IMG/VR virus record: IMGVR_UViG_3300032245_000902
Coordinates: 26,916 to 90,915 of that record
Length of the DNA stretch: 64,000 nucleotides
Reading direction: 5' to 3' (one strand)
Origin: a virus
A program made the translations under genes and the position numbers. Of this stretch, positions 28,301-38,963 are shown piece after piece; the first letter of the stretch is position 1, and every line of letters begins with the position of its first letter. Below the pieces are notes generated by a model, which saw only the letters and a program-made list of their open reading frames with translations, searched no databases and was not told where the DNA came from.

Positions 28301-30777
28301 CTGCTGTTAATAACTATGCCGTTAGTGCTTTCAATACCGCCAACGGTGCCAATGGTTTAGCTGCTGGTGCTTATGCACAAGCAAACACAGCATACTCATA
28401 TGCAACTGGAGTAGAAGTAATTGCTCAAAATGCTTATAATAGAGCTAATGCTGCTTTTGCTTCTTCTAATGCGGTAAATCAATTTGCTCAATCGGCTTTC
28501 AATACTGCCAATGGTGCTAATGGACTGGCTGCTGGTGCTTATGCACAAGCAAATACAAATGCTGGTGCAATTTCTATTATTGAAGGTGTAAATTCAACAC
28601 AGAATACTAGAATCAATAGTATTGAAACAATCAACATCAACCAAAATACTAGCATTAGCATTATTCAAGGTGTTGATCTTACTCAAAATACACAAATTGC
28701 TGGTATTCAAGGTGTTGATTTGGCACAAAATTCAGCCATTAGTATTATTCAAGGTGTTGATTTAGCACAGAATACAAATATTACCGCTGTTAATAACTAT
28801 GCTGCTAGTGCTTTCAATACCGCCAACGGTGCCAATGGTCTGGCTGCTGGTGCTTTTAACACAGCTAATGGTGCTAATGGTTTAGCTGCTGGTGCTTATG
28901 CACAAGCGAATACCAATGCAGGTGCAATCAGCATTATTCAAGGTGTGAATTTAGCACAGAATAACAATATTACTGCTGTTAATAATTTTGCTCAGTCAGC
29001 ATACGATACCGCTAATGGTGCAAATGGTTTAGCTGCTGGTGCTTATGCGGCCGCCAACAGTAAGTTTAGTTCTTCTGGTGGCACAATTACTGGTTCTGTT
29101 ACTGTTACAAACGATTTAACTGTTAATGGTAATGTTTCTTTCGTAGGTAATGTTACTTCTGTTACTGTTACAGGTAATACTGGTCAATTCTTTGGTTATG
29201 CAGCTAACGGTTTTAACGCTTTGTATGCTGGTATTCCAGTAGGTTACTTAATTGAACCACAAATGGTTACACAGTTGAGTAGTGACTATGATGGATACGC
29301 CGGATTTAATATGCAAAATATTAATACTGGCGCCAACTCATCATCAGACTATTTTATTACGGCCGATAATGGATCTCCATTAGATGGATTTTTGGATTTA
29401 GGTCTTGCAGGTAGTAACTATAGTTATGAAGGTTATACTTTATTAGGTCCAAACGATGGTTATTTGATTGTGTCTGGTAATACTGCCACAGGTGGTGGTG
29501 ATCTAGTGTTTGGAACACAACTTCAAAATGATATCATATTTACAGTAAACGGAATCAATACTGAAAATGAAGTTGCTAGATTTACTTCTGCTAACAATTT
29601 AGTAATCAAGTCAAATAATCCAAGTTCATCAAACTCAACAGGATCATTACAAGTTATTGGTGGCGTTGGTGTTGCTGGTAACGTTTATGCAGATGCATTA
29701 TATTCTGGACAAACAAATATATTAACATATGCACAAGGTGTTAATACCAGTCAAAATACTAGAATGTCTATTATTGAAGGTGTTGATTTAGCACAAAATT
29801 CAGCCATCAGCATTATTCAAAGTGTTGATCTTACTCAAAATACCAATATTACCGCTGTTAATAATTATGCTGTTTCCGCTTATGCACAAGCAAATACTAA
29901 TGCTGGTGCGATAGTTATTATTCAAGGTGTAAATTCAACACAGAATACTCAAATTGCTGGTATTCAAGGTGTGGATTTGGCACAGAATTCAGCTATTAGT
30001 ATCATTCAGGGAGTTGATCTTACACAAAACACCAACATTACTTCTGTAAACCAATATGCGGCTTCTGCATATGCACAGGCAAACAATTCTTTAAACTTGT
30101 CAACAGGTGGTGTTGTTGCTGGTAATGTAACTGTAAATTCAGTTATCGCTAACAACTCAATTTACTCACCAGTAATACATTCACCTGCTGCAGCATCCAA
30201 ATTAGAATTGACCGATATTGGCCTTGTTGGTATTACTGTTGCTAGCCAAACATATTACTTTGGTGCTTCTGGTATAGAATCGAGTCAAGGTCTTTTTGGT
30301 GGTTCATTTGGTCGAAATAGATTATCACTAAACAACGAAACGAATTTGTCATCTACCAATTATGATACTGTAAAGATTCAAACAGGTACAGATGGCAATA
30401 TACAAAATGAATTTACATTCGCCAACAATACAGTTACATTACCTGGCGCAATCATTCAGACCAATGCGGCCAGAACAAGTAATACATTTACTACAGGTTC
30501 TACTTCACAAGTTACTGTTGATTCATTCTCAGCTTCCACATATCGTTCTGCCAAGTATCAAGTTCAAATTACATCCGGTGTAGGATACCATGTAATCGAA
30601 TTAAGAGTTGTTCATAATGGTACAACAACATATCTTGCACAATATGGTGAAATTATAACCGATGTATCATTAGGAACTTTTGATGCTGATATTTCTGGTG
30701 GTAATGTAAGATTGTTATTTACTGGTGCAAATGCAGTTTCAGTAGTTAAGTTAGTCCGTGACGCCATAAATATTTAA
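25399..30777 (+). CDS. Giant repeat-rich tail fibre protein
   Basis: 1792 residues. It starts with a short module LQLRRGNTAQTAVFTGAIGE similar to phage receptor-binding N-terminal domains. The body alternates Ala/Asn-rich units (TANGANGLAAGAFN, 14 residues, tandem near 27200-27314) and QGVDxxQNTxI units. Two related beta domains begin FYANVTNINVDDSFITLNAN and FYANTEQLHVKDNIITLNSN. Two fibre domains carry DYVATADVGT and DYFITADNGS with DGYLIV. The C-terminal domain (VDSFSASTYRSAKYQVQITS and DADISGGNVRLLF) is shared with the gene at 24292. No S74 chaperone. Probably the long tail fibre, or a main subunit of it. Confidence 0.78.
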   Translation: MSTQLQLRRGNTAQTAVFTGAIGEVTVDTDQKTLTVHDGVTLGGNYIVNKSQVDANLSIIQGINNSQNTTITAVNNFAASAYNTANGANGLAAGAYNQANTNAGAITLVQGTDATQNTRLNSIETINTNQNTRMSIIESVDNTQNTRLNSIETVNVDQNTAISIIQGVNLGQNTTITAVNNFAQAAYNTANNKFNSSGGTISGDVAVTGNLTVTGQTFYANVTNINVDDSFITLNANTVGSPVFDAGIEIDRGTANNVLLYWNEFSKTWDYTDDLQNDETIASQTYVGSSISSSITPVNQYAQSAYNQANSANSLAGTAYTTALGANGLAAGAFNKANTSLQNSGTQTLNGNLIINGSTNTTEWANTSNAYVSNKLYAGIAPQLSTPLPDLIAQFTGNVASYVQINAENIDPVGTADYVATADVGTDTSFYINLGIENSQAGEGAFYPLDGYLIVQGNTGQVGGNLIIGTTSQTPGQHTKIVAGGEEESNVVIQFNDDLSTIFYGNAIPSVTNSQYLGSSTKRWHSLYVGPGSVDIDNIVLSNNNGKLVISGASDIVISGSSVPSTGDISNKANNAYDRANAAFASSNAVNGYAQSAYATANGANGLAAGAFNTANGANGLAAGAFNTANGANGLAAGAYAQANTGTSIAEAAFAFANTLSGGSATDNVARTLAQSAYNSSNLVNQFAAGAFNTANGANGLAAGAFNQANTNAGAISIIQGVNLGQNTTITAVNNYAASAYATANSKFNSSGGTISGDVNVTGNLSVTGTTFYANTEQLHVKDNIITLNSNVTGVPTLDAGIEVNRGSETNTVLKWSETDHAWEFTNDGTNFFRIADTGRVNSAFALANTNAGAIAIIQGVNLGQNTTITAVNDFAAGAFNTANGANGLAAGAFNQANTNAGAIAIIQGVDLAQNTAITAVNNFAVSAYNQANTNAGAIAIIQGVDLAQNSAISIIQGVDLTQNTNITAVNNYAVSAFNTANGANGLAAGAYAQANTAYSYATGVEVIAQNAYNRANAAFASSNAVNQFAQSAFNTANGANGLAAGAYAQANTNAGAISIIEGVNSTQNTRINSIETININQNTSISIIQGVDLTQNTQIAGIQGVDLAQNSAISIIQGVDLAQNTNITAVNNYAASAFNTANGANGLAAGAFNTANGANGLAAGAYAQANTNAGAISIIQGVNLAQNNNITAVNNFAQSAYDTANGANGLAAGAYAAANSKFSSSGGTITGSVTVTNDLTVNGNVSFVGNVTSVTVTGNTGQFFGYAANGFNALYAGIPVGYLIEPQMVTQLSSDYDGYAGFNMQNINTGANSSSDYFITADNGSPLDGFLDLGLAGSNYSYEGYTLLGPNDGYLIVSGNTATGGGDLVFGTQLQNDIIFTVNGINTENEVARFTSANNLVIKSNNPSSSNSTGSLQVIGGVGVAGNVYADALYSGQTNILTYAQGVNTSQNTRMSIIEGVDLAQNSAISIIQSVDLTQNTNITAVNNYAVSAYAQANTNAGAIVIIQGVNSTQNTQIAGIQGVDLAQNSAISIIQGVDLTQNTNITSVNQYAASAYAQANNSLNLSTGGVVAGNVTVNSVIANNSIYSPVIHSPAAASKLELTDIGLVGITVASQTYYFGASGIESSQGLFGGSFGRNRLSLNNETNLSSTNYDTVKIQTGTDGNIQNEFTFANNTVTLPGAIIQTNAARTSNTFTTGSTSQVTVDSFSASTYRSAKYQVQITSGVGYHVIELRVVHNGTTTYLAQYGEIITDVSLGTFDADISGGNVRLLFTGANAVSVVKLVRDAINI
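27200..27314 (+). repeat. 42-bp tandem repeat in fibre gene
   Basis: Nearly three consecutive copies of a 42-base unit (14 codons, TANGANGLAAGAFN) with only one or two base differences between copies. Being a multiple of three, gain or loss of a unit would keep the frame and change shaft length. Confidence 0.85.
29959..30047 (+). repeat. Dispersed direct repeat, copy 2 (fibre gene recombination tract)
   Basis: Second copy of the 89-base tract at 20341-20429, differing at two positions by eye. It lies near the C-terminal end of the repeat shaft of the 1792-residue fibre gene. Confidence 0.85.
30765..30772 (+). promoter_or_regulatory. Late promoter box CATAAATA
   Basis: One-base variant of TATAAATA inside the last codons of the giant fibre gene and 34 bases before the hydroxylase-like gene at 30807. 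It could give the modification cassette its own late transcript. Confidence 0.5.
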
Positions 30778-30806
30778 TATTAATACAATGTAGAAGGTGG
30801 TTTATT

Positions 30807-31382
30807 ATGAGAGGTGATTGGTGCTATTTTGGCAGGCATTTTTCGAAAGAAACCTGCCAAAAAATACTTGATTTAGGATTAAAAAAATCTTCTAAAGATG
30901 CTGTCTTGGGTGTTGATGGTAATACCCAAGACAATGATTGGCGAAGAAGTAAAGTTCGTTTTATTCAAGCAAATGATCCTGAATTTCAATTTCTTTTTGA
31001 TGAAATTTGGAAAATGGGTATGCAAGCCAACCGTGATTGGTTCAATTTTCATGTCACCAATTTGTCATTTATTCAACTAGCCGAATATGATTCTTCATAT
31101 CAAGGCGAATACAAAAAACACCACGATGTATTCTGGATTAACAACGATAAATACCATCGTAAGTTAACTTGTGTTATTCAATTGTCTGACCCCAATGATT
31201 ATGAAGGTGGTGATTTTGAGTTGTTTGATTTGACAGGTGGTCAATATCCAAATAAAGAAGATTTGCGCCAACAAGGTACAGCAATATTCATTCCTTCTTT
31301 CACTCCACATCAAGCACATCCAGTAACAAAAGGTACGAGATATTCTATTGCAGTTTGGTTTGAAGGTCCTAAATGGGTATAA
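30807..31382 (+). CDS. 2-oxoglutarate/Fe(II)-dependent hydroxylase (prolyl hydroxylase-like)
   Basis: 191 residues, a single-domain 2OG-Fe(II) oxygenase of the PKHD/prolyl 4-hydroxylase type. Iron ligands are visible as H105-x-D107 (KKHHDVFW) and H168 (FIPSFTPHQAHPV), with R178 (KGTRYSIAVWFEG) in the position that binds 2-oxoglutarate; YEGGDFEL at 132-139 is the typical strand pair before the distal histidine. Such enzymes hydroxylate proline or other residues using O2 and 2-oxoglutarate. It starts after an AGAAGGTGG ribosome site and is followed 3 bases later by a methyltransferase-like gene. Its location just before collagen-like Gly-Pro-Thr fibre genes suggests those as substrates (inference). 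Other protein or small-molecule substrates remain possible. Confidence 0.85.
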   Translation: MRGDWCYFGRHFSKETCQKILDLGLKKSSKDAVLGVDGNTQDNDWRRSKVRFIQANDPEFQFLFDEIWKMGMQANRDWFNFHVTNLSFIQLAEYDSSYQGEYKKHHDVFWINNDKYHRKLTCVIQLSDPNDYEGGDFELFDLTGGQYPNKEDLRQQGTAIFIPSFTPHQAHPVTKGTRYSIAVWFEGPKWV

Positions 31383-31385
31383 AAT

Positions 31386-31942
31386 ATGAATGATTATGAG
31401 TTTGAAAAAGATTATTGGGGTGATTGTTGTAATACATTTGATGAGGACCAAAAGCATTATGTTTATGGCCGTTTGATGGGATTACATCGAGAACATTATT
31501 CATTTGATGTTTTTGGTAAATCAATTCTTGATATTGGTGGTGGTCCAACCTCTATGTTATTAAAAACTAAAAACCTTATAAAAGGTAAAGTGGTTGATCC
31601 AATTAAATATCCAAATTGGACAATGCTGCGTTATTTGGAAAAAAATATAGAAGTGAAAGTTGAACCGGGTGAAAATTTAAATGAGATTGATAATAGTTGG
31701 GATGAAGTTTGGATCTACAACTGTTTACAACATGCTGAAGATCCAGAAAAAATTATACATAAGGCTTTAAAATCTGGCAAAGTATTAAGATTTTTTGAAT
31801 GGATTGATGTGCCTGCACACGAAGGACATCCGCATGAACTTACAGAAGAAAATTTAAATAAATGGATTGGTGCAAGAGGTATGACTACAAGATTATCCGA
31901 ATCTGGATGTTATGGCAGAGCATATTATGGAGTATTCACACG

Positions 31943-31946
<4 letters not shown>
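31386..31946 (+). CDS. SAM-dependent methyltransferase-like protein
   Basis: 186 residues. SILDIGGGPTSMLLK (about 41-55) is a motif I glycine loop of class I methyltransferases; GKVVDPIKYPNW supplies the acidic residue after strand 2, and DEVWIYNCLQHAEDPEKI resembles the motif IV region of methyltransferases that act on small molecules or sugars. The protein is shorter than a standard class I enzyme. It lies 3 bases after the hydroxylase-like gene and overlaps the glycosyltransferase start by 4 bases (ATGA), so the three are likely made together. The substrate is unknown; methylation of a sugar on the virion or a lipid-linked precursor is a reasonable guess. Confidence 0.75.
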
Positions 31947-34499
<2,553 letters not shown>

Positions 34500-34502
34500 C
34501 AA

Positions 34503-35873
34503 ATGTCCAATTCTAATTTTGTAGTTAAAAACGGTTTAAGTGTCAATACTGCAAGCATCATTGATTCTTCTGGTAATTGGACAGGTGCACCTTCAAACAA
34601 CCCAGGTTCAACAGGACCAAACGGAACAACAGGCAGCCAAGGAACTAACGGACCAAACGGACTGCAAGGTAGTCTTGGACCATCGGGCAACCAAGGCAAT
34701 ACTGGACCAACAGGACCTACAGGTGAAAGCCCAACAGGATCAAATGGTCCAACAGGACTTTCAGGATCACAAGGCACAAATGGACCAACCGGCGATATTG
34801 GAAGTTCTGGTACTAATGGACCAACAGGAACAACCGGCAGTCAAGGTTCTCTCGGACCTACTGGTCTAAGTCCTACTGGTGTTACTGGTCCAACAGGAAA
34901 TGCTGGAACATCAGGCACTTTAGGTGTGACTGGTCCAAACGGACCTCAAGGCAATTTAGGTCCAGCAGGAACAACCGGCGTAAACGGCATCACTGGAGCA
35001 TCAGGCCCAAGTCCTATTGGCCCAACAGGTAATACTGGTCCTACAGGTAGCAATGGTCCTACCGGTCCTACTGGTCCAAGTCCTACTGGTGTAACAGGTC
35101 CTACAGGTCCTACTGGACCTACAGGTGCAGATGGTTTATCTGGTGTTGGTGCAACCGGTTCAATAGGTCCTACCGGTACAACAGGAACTACAGGTAGCAA
35201 TGGTCCTACCGGTCCTACTGGTCCAAGTCCTACTGGTGTAACAGGTCCTACCGGTCCTCAAGGTTCTCTCGGTCCTACTGGTCCAAGTCCTACTGGTGTA
35301 ACAGGTCCTACAGGTCCTACTGGACCTACAGGTGCAGATGGTTTATCTGGTGTTGGTGCAACAGGCAGTGCAGGTCCTACAGGACCCACAGGACCTAATG
35401 GGCCAACTGGAGGAACAACAACAGCAGACGATTCAAACATCAATTCGTTGGGTGTTGGTGCAGCTGCAACAGGTACTGCGGGTGAAATTGTTGCAACAAA
35501 CAATATTACCGCATACTACTCCGATAAAAGATTAAAAGACAATATTCAACAAATTGAAAATGCTTTACAATTAGTAAATCAAATTTCAGGCGTTTTCTAT
35601 ACACAAAGTAAATTTGCAGAACAGTTTGGTTATACGGATTATCGTAAACAAGTTGGTGTTATTGCACAAGAAATACAAGCAATTATGCCTGAAGCGGTTG
35701 CTATCGCTCCGTTTGATATGAACAAAGAAGGTAACAGTAAGTCTGGTGAAAATTACTTAACTGTTCGTTACGAAAGATTGGTACCATTATTAATTGAGGC
35801 CATTAAAGAACGCCAGGTGCAAATAAATACTATTAAACAAAAACTGAAAGAAAAACATGGCAACCGTTACTAA
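34503..35873 (+). CDS. Second collagen-like tail fibre with S74 chaperone
   Basis: 456 residues; paralogue of the preceding gene with a near-identical N-terminus ([15 protein letters not shown]) and S74 domain ([10 protein letters not shown] near 35511-35540, [16 protein letters not shown]). The collagen tract (about residues 34-307) is more varied, using GSN, GPN, GSQ, GLS and GAD triplets. It is interrupted six times by a five-residue unit of the form G-x-S-P-T/I (for example [10 protein letters not shown]), giving regular breaks in the triplet phase. Two long direct repeats at DNA level lie in this tract. The end overlaps gp13 by 17 bases. Confidence 0.85.
   Translation: MSNSNFVVKNGLSVNTASIIDSSGNWTGAPSNNPGSTGPNGTTGSQGTNGPNGLQGSLGPSGNQGNTGPTGPTGESPTGSNGPTGLSGSQGTNGPTGDIGSSGTNGPTGTTGSQGSLGPTGLSPTGVTGPTGNAGTSGTLGVTGPNGPQGNLGPAGTTGVNGITGASGPSPIGPTGNTGPTGSNGPTGPTGPSPTGVTGPTGPTGPTGADGLSGVGATGSIGPTGTTGTTGSNGPTGPTGPSPTGVTGPTGPQGSLGPTGPSPTGVTGPTGPTGPTGADGLSGVGATGSAGPTGPTGPNGPTGGTTTADDSNINSLGVGAAATGTAGEIVATNNITAYYSDKRLKDNIQQIENALQLVNQISGVFYTQSKFAEQFGYTDYRKQVGVIAQEIQAIMPEAVAIAPFDMNKEGNSKSGENYLTVRYERLVPLLIEAIKERQVQINTIKQKLKEKHGNRY
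35041..35104 (+). repeat. 64-bp direct repeat, copy 1
   Basis: Identical to 35188-35251, an offset of 147 bases (49 codons). It encodes the Gly-Ser-Asn-Gly-Pro-Thr to G-P-S-P-T break unit of the collagen tract. Confidence 0.88.
35063..35155 (+). repeat. 93-bp direct repeat, copy 1
   Basis: Identical to 35270-35362 at an offset of 207 bases (69 codons). It spans a GPSPT break and the [11 protein letters not shown] segment. Confidence 0.88.
35188..35251 (+). repeat. 64-bp direct repeat, copy 2
   Basis: Second copy of 35041-35104 with no mismatch by eye. In-frame spacing means recombination between copies would delete or duplicate 49 codons cleanly. Confidence 0.88.
35270..35362 (+). repeat. 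93-bp direct repeat, copy 2
   Basis: Second copy of 35063-35155, no mismatch by eye. The perfect identity of such long copies points to recent duplication within the gene. Confidence 0.88.
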
Positions 35874-36630
35874 TCGAGAACAATTTACCGACTACTGCCT
35901 GAGAAAACTTGGTTTTCCTGTTATTGAAGTTAACGTAGATCCAGACCAAGTTCAGGATCGTGTTGACGATGCGTTACAATATTTTCAAGACTACCATTTT
36001 GATGGCCTGCAGAAAACATATTACATCCATAAAATCACACAAGAAGATGTCAATAATAGATATCTTGATTTGAGTGATGTAAGAGATAACGCCAATGTTG
36101 CAACACAAGTTGTAGGTGTTACTCGTATATTTCCACTTCAAGATTCCCAATCAAGCATTAATATGTTTGACTTGCGATATCAATTAAGACTGAATGAGTT
36201 GTATGACTTTACTTCAGCCTCATACATCAACTATACCATGACAATGCAACATCTTCGTATGCTTGAACAATTGTTTACTGGTGAAGTTCCAATTCGTTAT
36301 CAACGACATACAGAAAAACTGTTTGCTGATTGGGCATGGGGTGACCAAGAAGCTCCAGTTGGCCAACCAGTTATTGTTGATTGTTACACCACTATTAATC
36401 CTAATGCATACAGTCGAGTGTGGGACGACCGTTGGTTGAAGCGTTATGCAACTGCTCTAATTAAACGACAATGGGGTGAGAATCTTAAAAAGTTTGGTAA
36501 TATCCAATTACCAGGTGGTGTCGTATTAAATGGCGACAAAATCTTTGAAGAAGCTATGAATGAAATTGATGACCTCGAAAAAGATATGGAAAATAATTAT
36601 GGTGGTGTTCTTGAATTCTTTATGAACTAA
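35857..36630 (+). CDS. gp13: Neck protein gp13
   Basis: 257 residues (T4 gp13 is 309). The family pattern is clear: [20 protein letters not shown] and [20 protein letters not shown] at the N-terminus, then [36 protein letters not shown] and [20 protein letters not shown]. gp13 with gp14 completes the head-tail neck after packaging. The ATG lies 17 bases inside the preceding fibre gene, the first of a long packed series of core structural genes (gp13 to gp23). The usual cyanophage-like gene order supports the call. Confidence 0.93.
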   Translation: MATVTNREQFTDYCLRKLGFPVIEVNVDPDQVQDRVDDALQYFQDYHFDGLQKTYYIHKITQEDVNNRYLDLSDVRDNANVATQVVGVTRIFPLQDSQSSINMFDLRYQLRLNELYDFTSASYINYTMTMQHLRMLEQLFTGEVPIRYQRHTEKLFADWAWGDQEAPVGQPVIVDCYTTINPNAYSRVWDDRWLKRYATALIKRQWGENLKKFGNIQLPGGVVLNGDKIFEEAMNEIDDLEKDMENNYGGVLEFFMN

Positions 36631-36642
36631 TCAAACGGCACA

Positions 36643-37548
36643 ATGGCTACTTCACAATACTTTAATAATTACAATTCTCGCTTTCAAGAACAAAGGCTCG
36701 TGGAAGACCTCATCGTTGAATCCATAAAGATTATGGGATTCGATGGAATGTATCTGCCTAATGACAACGATGTGGCTCGTGATTTGTTGTTTGGTGAAGA
36801 TCCAGTTAAGAAGTTTCAATCGGCATTTCCTGTTGAGATGTATCTTTCAGAAGCACTCAACTATAACGGTGAAAAAGAATTCTTTTCTAAATTTGGTCTT
36901 GAGATTAAGAACCACACTAAGGTACTTTTAACCAAGAGAACCTTTTCTCAAAGAGTACCACAAAATATTTTTCAAAGGCCAAGAGAAGGTGATTTAATTT
37001 GGATTCCATTTTTAAATGGCACAGGTGAATTGTATGAGATTACATTTACCGACCAAGACAAAGACTTCTATATGCTTGGCCGACCAGCACCATATTTTTA
37101 TGAATTACACTTAGAGAAGTTCAAGTTCTCCAGTGAACTCATTGCTACTGGTGTTAGAGATATTGATGATGCAGCCACACAGGCAACATACACTATTGAC
37201 CTTAATCTTGGTGCCGGCACAGGCGACTACCAATATGGCGAAATTGTATATCAATCATCTGCCAATACACAAGCTAATGCAACTGCCGTGGCCATTGTGC
37301 AATCGTGGGTTCGTGGTGCCAATACATCTACAGCCAATACATTATCAGTTTCTAATATTGCCGGTGAATTTATTGAAGGTGGTTCACTCAAAGTTGTTGG
37401 TGCCACAAGTAATGCACAATATAGATTATCTTCATATGATCCATTGAGTGATAATGTAGAAGATGATACTTATGATAATTATATCATTGAACAAAATGCA
37501 AATTCAATTGTCAACTTTGCTGAAACAAATCCTTTTGGTAGCATTTAA
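36643..37548 (+). CDS. gp14: Neck protein gp14
   Basis: 301 residues (T4 gp14 is 256). N-terminal landmarks are DLIVESIKIMGFDGMYLPND, ARDLLFGEDPVKKFQSAFPV and EKEFFSKFGLEIKNHTKVLL, followed by PREGDLIWIP and a YMLGRPAPYFYELHLEKFKF core. The extra length comes from a C-terminal insertion at about residues 188-268 containing YQYGEIVYQSSANTQAN and NTLSVSNIAGEF, a module also present in gp8 and gp15 of this phage. Together with gp13 it forms the neck. Its stop shares a base with the gp15 start. Confidence 0.92.
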   Translation: MATSQYFNNYNSRFQEQRLVEDLIVESIKIMGFDGMYLPNDNDVARDLLFGEDPVKKFQSAFPVEMYLSEALNYNGEKEFFSKFGLEIKNHTKVLLTKRTFSQRVPQNIFQRPREGDLIWIPFLNGTGELYEITFTDQDKDFYMLGRPAPYFYELHLEKFKFSSELIATGVRDIDDAATQATYTIDLNLGAGTGDYQYGEIVYQSSANTQANATAVAIVQSWVRGANTSTANTLSVSNIAGEFIEGGSLKVVGATSNAQYRLSSYDPLSDNVEDDTYDNYIIEQNANSIVNFAETNPFGSI

Positions 37549-38540
37549 TGGCTAATATATTTTACAATCGTGCATTAAGGAAGTATGTGGTAGGTTTTGG
37601 TAACCTATTCAACGATATTACTTTGGTGCGGTATAATCCAGATTACTCTGAAGCACAACGTATGATTGTGCCAATTGTGTATGCACCAAAAGAAGATTAT
37701 GTTACTCGTTTAGAAACTGATCCAAACTTAGATAAGAAAACACAGATTACATTACCAAAAATGTCGTTTGAATTGCTTGGATTTAATTATGATGCTAGTC
37801 GTAAACAAAATACTAATGTCAAACAGTTTGCACAGACATCTACAGGATTAATTTCACAATACAATCCAGTACCATACAATTTTGATTTCAATCTATATTT
37901 GTATGTAAGAAACATTGAAGATGGTACACAAATCATTGAACATATTCTTTCTTACTTTACACCAGACTATACAATGAAACTGAATATGATACCTGAAATG
38001 GGTATTGTTAAAGAAATTCCTGTTGTATTAAATTCAACATCGCAAGATATTGACTATGAAGGTGGTTATGAAAGAGATACTCGTGTTATTATTTGGACAT
38101 TAGCCTTCACAGTTAAAGGTCATATCTATGGTAAAATTAATCAATCAGGTAGTGGTTTAATTACACATTCCATTACATCCATATATAATCAGATTACTGA
38201 AGAAGATATAATACAATTTACAATGAATCCGAGTTCAGGTGTAGGTACCTATCAGATTGGTGAAACTGTTTATCAAGGTTTTTCTGCACCTCTAGCAATT
38301 GCAACGGGTAAAGTAATTTCATTTAGTAACAACCTATTAAAATTAAAAAATATTAACGGCAATTTTGTTTCTAATTTACCTATACAGTCCACCAGTGGTA
38401 GTGCAAATTATAAATTTACTTCTTTTAATCCTACATCTGAAAAATTAGTTCAGATAGATATAAGACCAGAACCAGCAAATGCTAATGTGGCTTTGGCAAA
38501 TACTTGGACAGCAAATACAATTATAACTGAATATCCCTAA
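37548..38540 (+). CDS. gp15: Tail completion and sheath stabilizer gp15
   Basis: 330 residues (T4 gp15 is 272). The N-terminal about 215 residues follow the T4 protein: FYNRALRKYVVGFGNLFNDI, IVPIVYAPKEDYVTRL, ITLPKMSFELLGFNYDASRK, GLISQYNPVPYNFDFNLYLY and EHILSYFTPDYTMKLN. gp15 caps the finished tail and joins it to the head. The C-terminal extension (about 230-300) carries the YQIGETVYQGFSAP module shared with gp8 and gp14. Organisation: directly after gp14, six bases before the small terminase gene. Confidence 0.93.
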   Translation: MANIFYNRALRKYVVGFGNLFNDITLVRYNPDYSEAQRMIVPIVYAPKEDYVTRLETDPNLDKKTQITLPKMSFELLGFNYDASRKQNTNVKQFAQTSTGLISQYNPVPYNFDFNLYLYVRNIEDGTQIIEHILSYFTPDYTMKLNMIPEMGIVKEIPVVLNSTSQDIDYEGGYERDTRVIIWTLAFTVKGHIYGKINQSGSGLITHSITSIYNQITEEDIIQFTMNPSSGVGTYQIGETVYQGFSAPLAIATGKVISFSNNLLKLKNINGNFVSNLPIQSTSGSANYKFTSFNPTSEKLVQIDIRPEPANANVALANTWTANTIITEYP

Positions 38541-38546
38541 TAAAAT

Positions 38547-38963
38547 ATGAATGATTTGAATAAAACTTTATCTGATGTTTTTGATATTGCACCAATACCA
38601 GAAGAAAAGAAAGAAAAACTTCCTACGGTATCAGTCAAGTATAATGAACCTGATTTAAAACAGGACCTCACAGACGCCTATCAACAATCAAAAGAAAATC
38701 TACAAGGTATTATTGACCAAGGCCAAGAAGCCATGGAAGATATTCTACAGATTGCCAAAGCAGGCCAACATCCACGTGCATTTGAAGTCTATGGTACTTT
38801 ATTGAAAAATATGGTAGATGCCAATAAAGAACTTCTGAACATACAAAAACAAATGCGTGAGATGGATGAAGATAAGAAAAAGAATGCTGGCACCAATATT
38901 GATAAAGCCATCTTTGTAGGTTCTACCGCAGAGCTTAATAAACTTCTCAAAGGAAAAGAATGA
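38547..38963 (+). CDS. gp16: Small terminase subunit gp16
   Basis: 138 residues (T4 gp16 is 164). The central helical pair matches the T4-type small terminase: DAYQQSKENLQGIIDQGQEA, DILQIAKAGQHPRAFEVYGT and LLKNMVDANKELLNIQKQMR. It assembles into rings that recognise DNA and stimulate the gp17 motor. The lysine-rich end (DEDKKKNAGTNIDKAIFVG) is typical. Its stop overlaps the next ATG by 4 bases; unusually, a glycosyltransferase-like gene separates it from gp17. Confidence 0.88.
   Translation: MNDLNKTLSDVFDIAPIPEEKKEKLPTVSVKYNEPDLKQDLTDAYQQSKENLQGIIDQGQEAMEDILQIAKAGQHPRAFEVYGTLLKNMVDANKELLNIQKQMREMDEDKKKNAGTNIDKAIFVGSTAELNKLLKGKE

Noticed and set aside
25570-30050. Regular spaced repeats that could suggest a CRISPR-like array
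   Set aside because: Repeats are in frame, vary in sequence, lack unique spacers and encode a continuous fibre protein.
31862-31942. N-terminal extension of the glycosyltransferase
   Set aside because: The extra 27 codons are Trp/Ile-rich, lie inside the methyltransferase gene and lack family similarity; the ATGA at 31943 is a better start.
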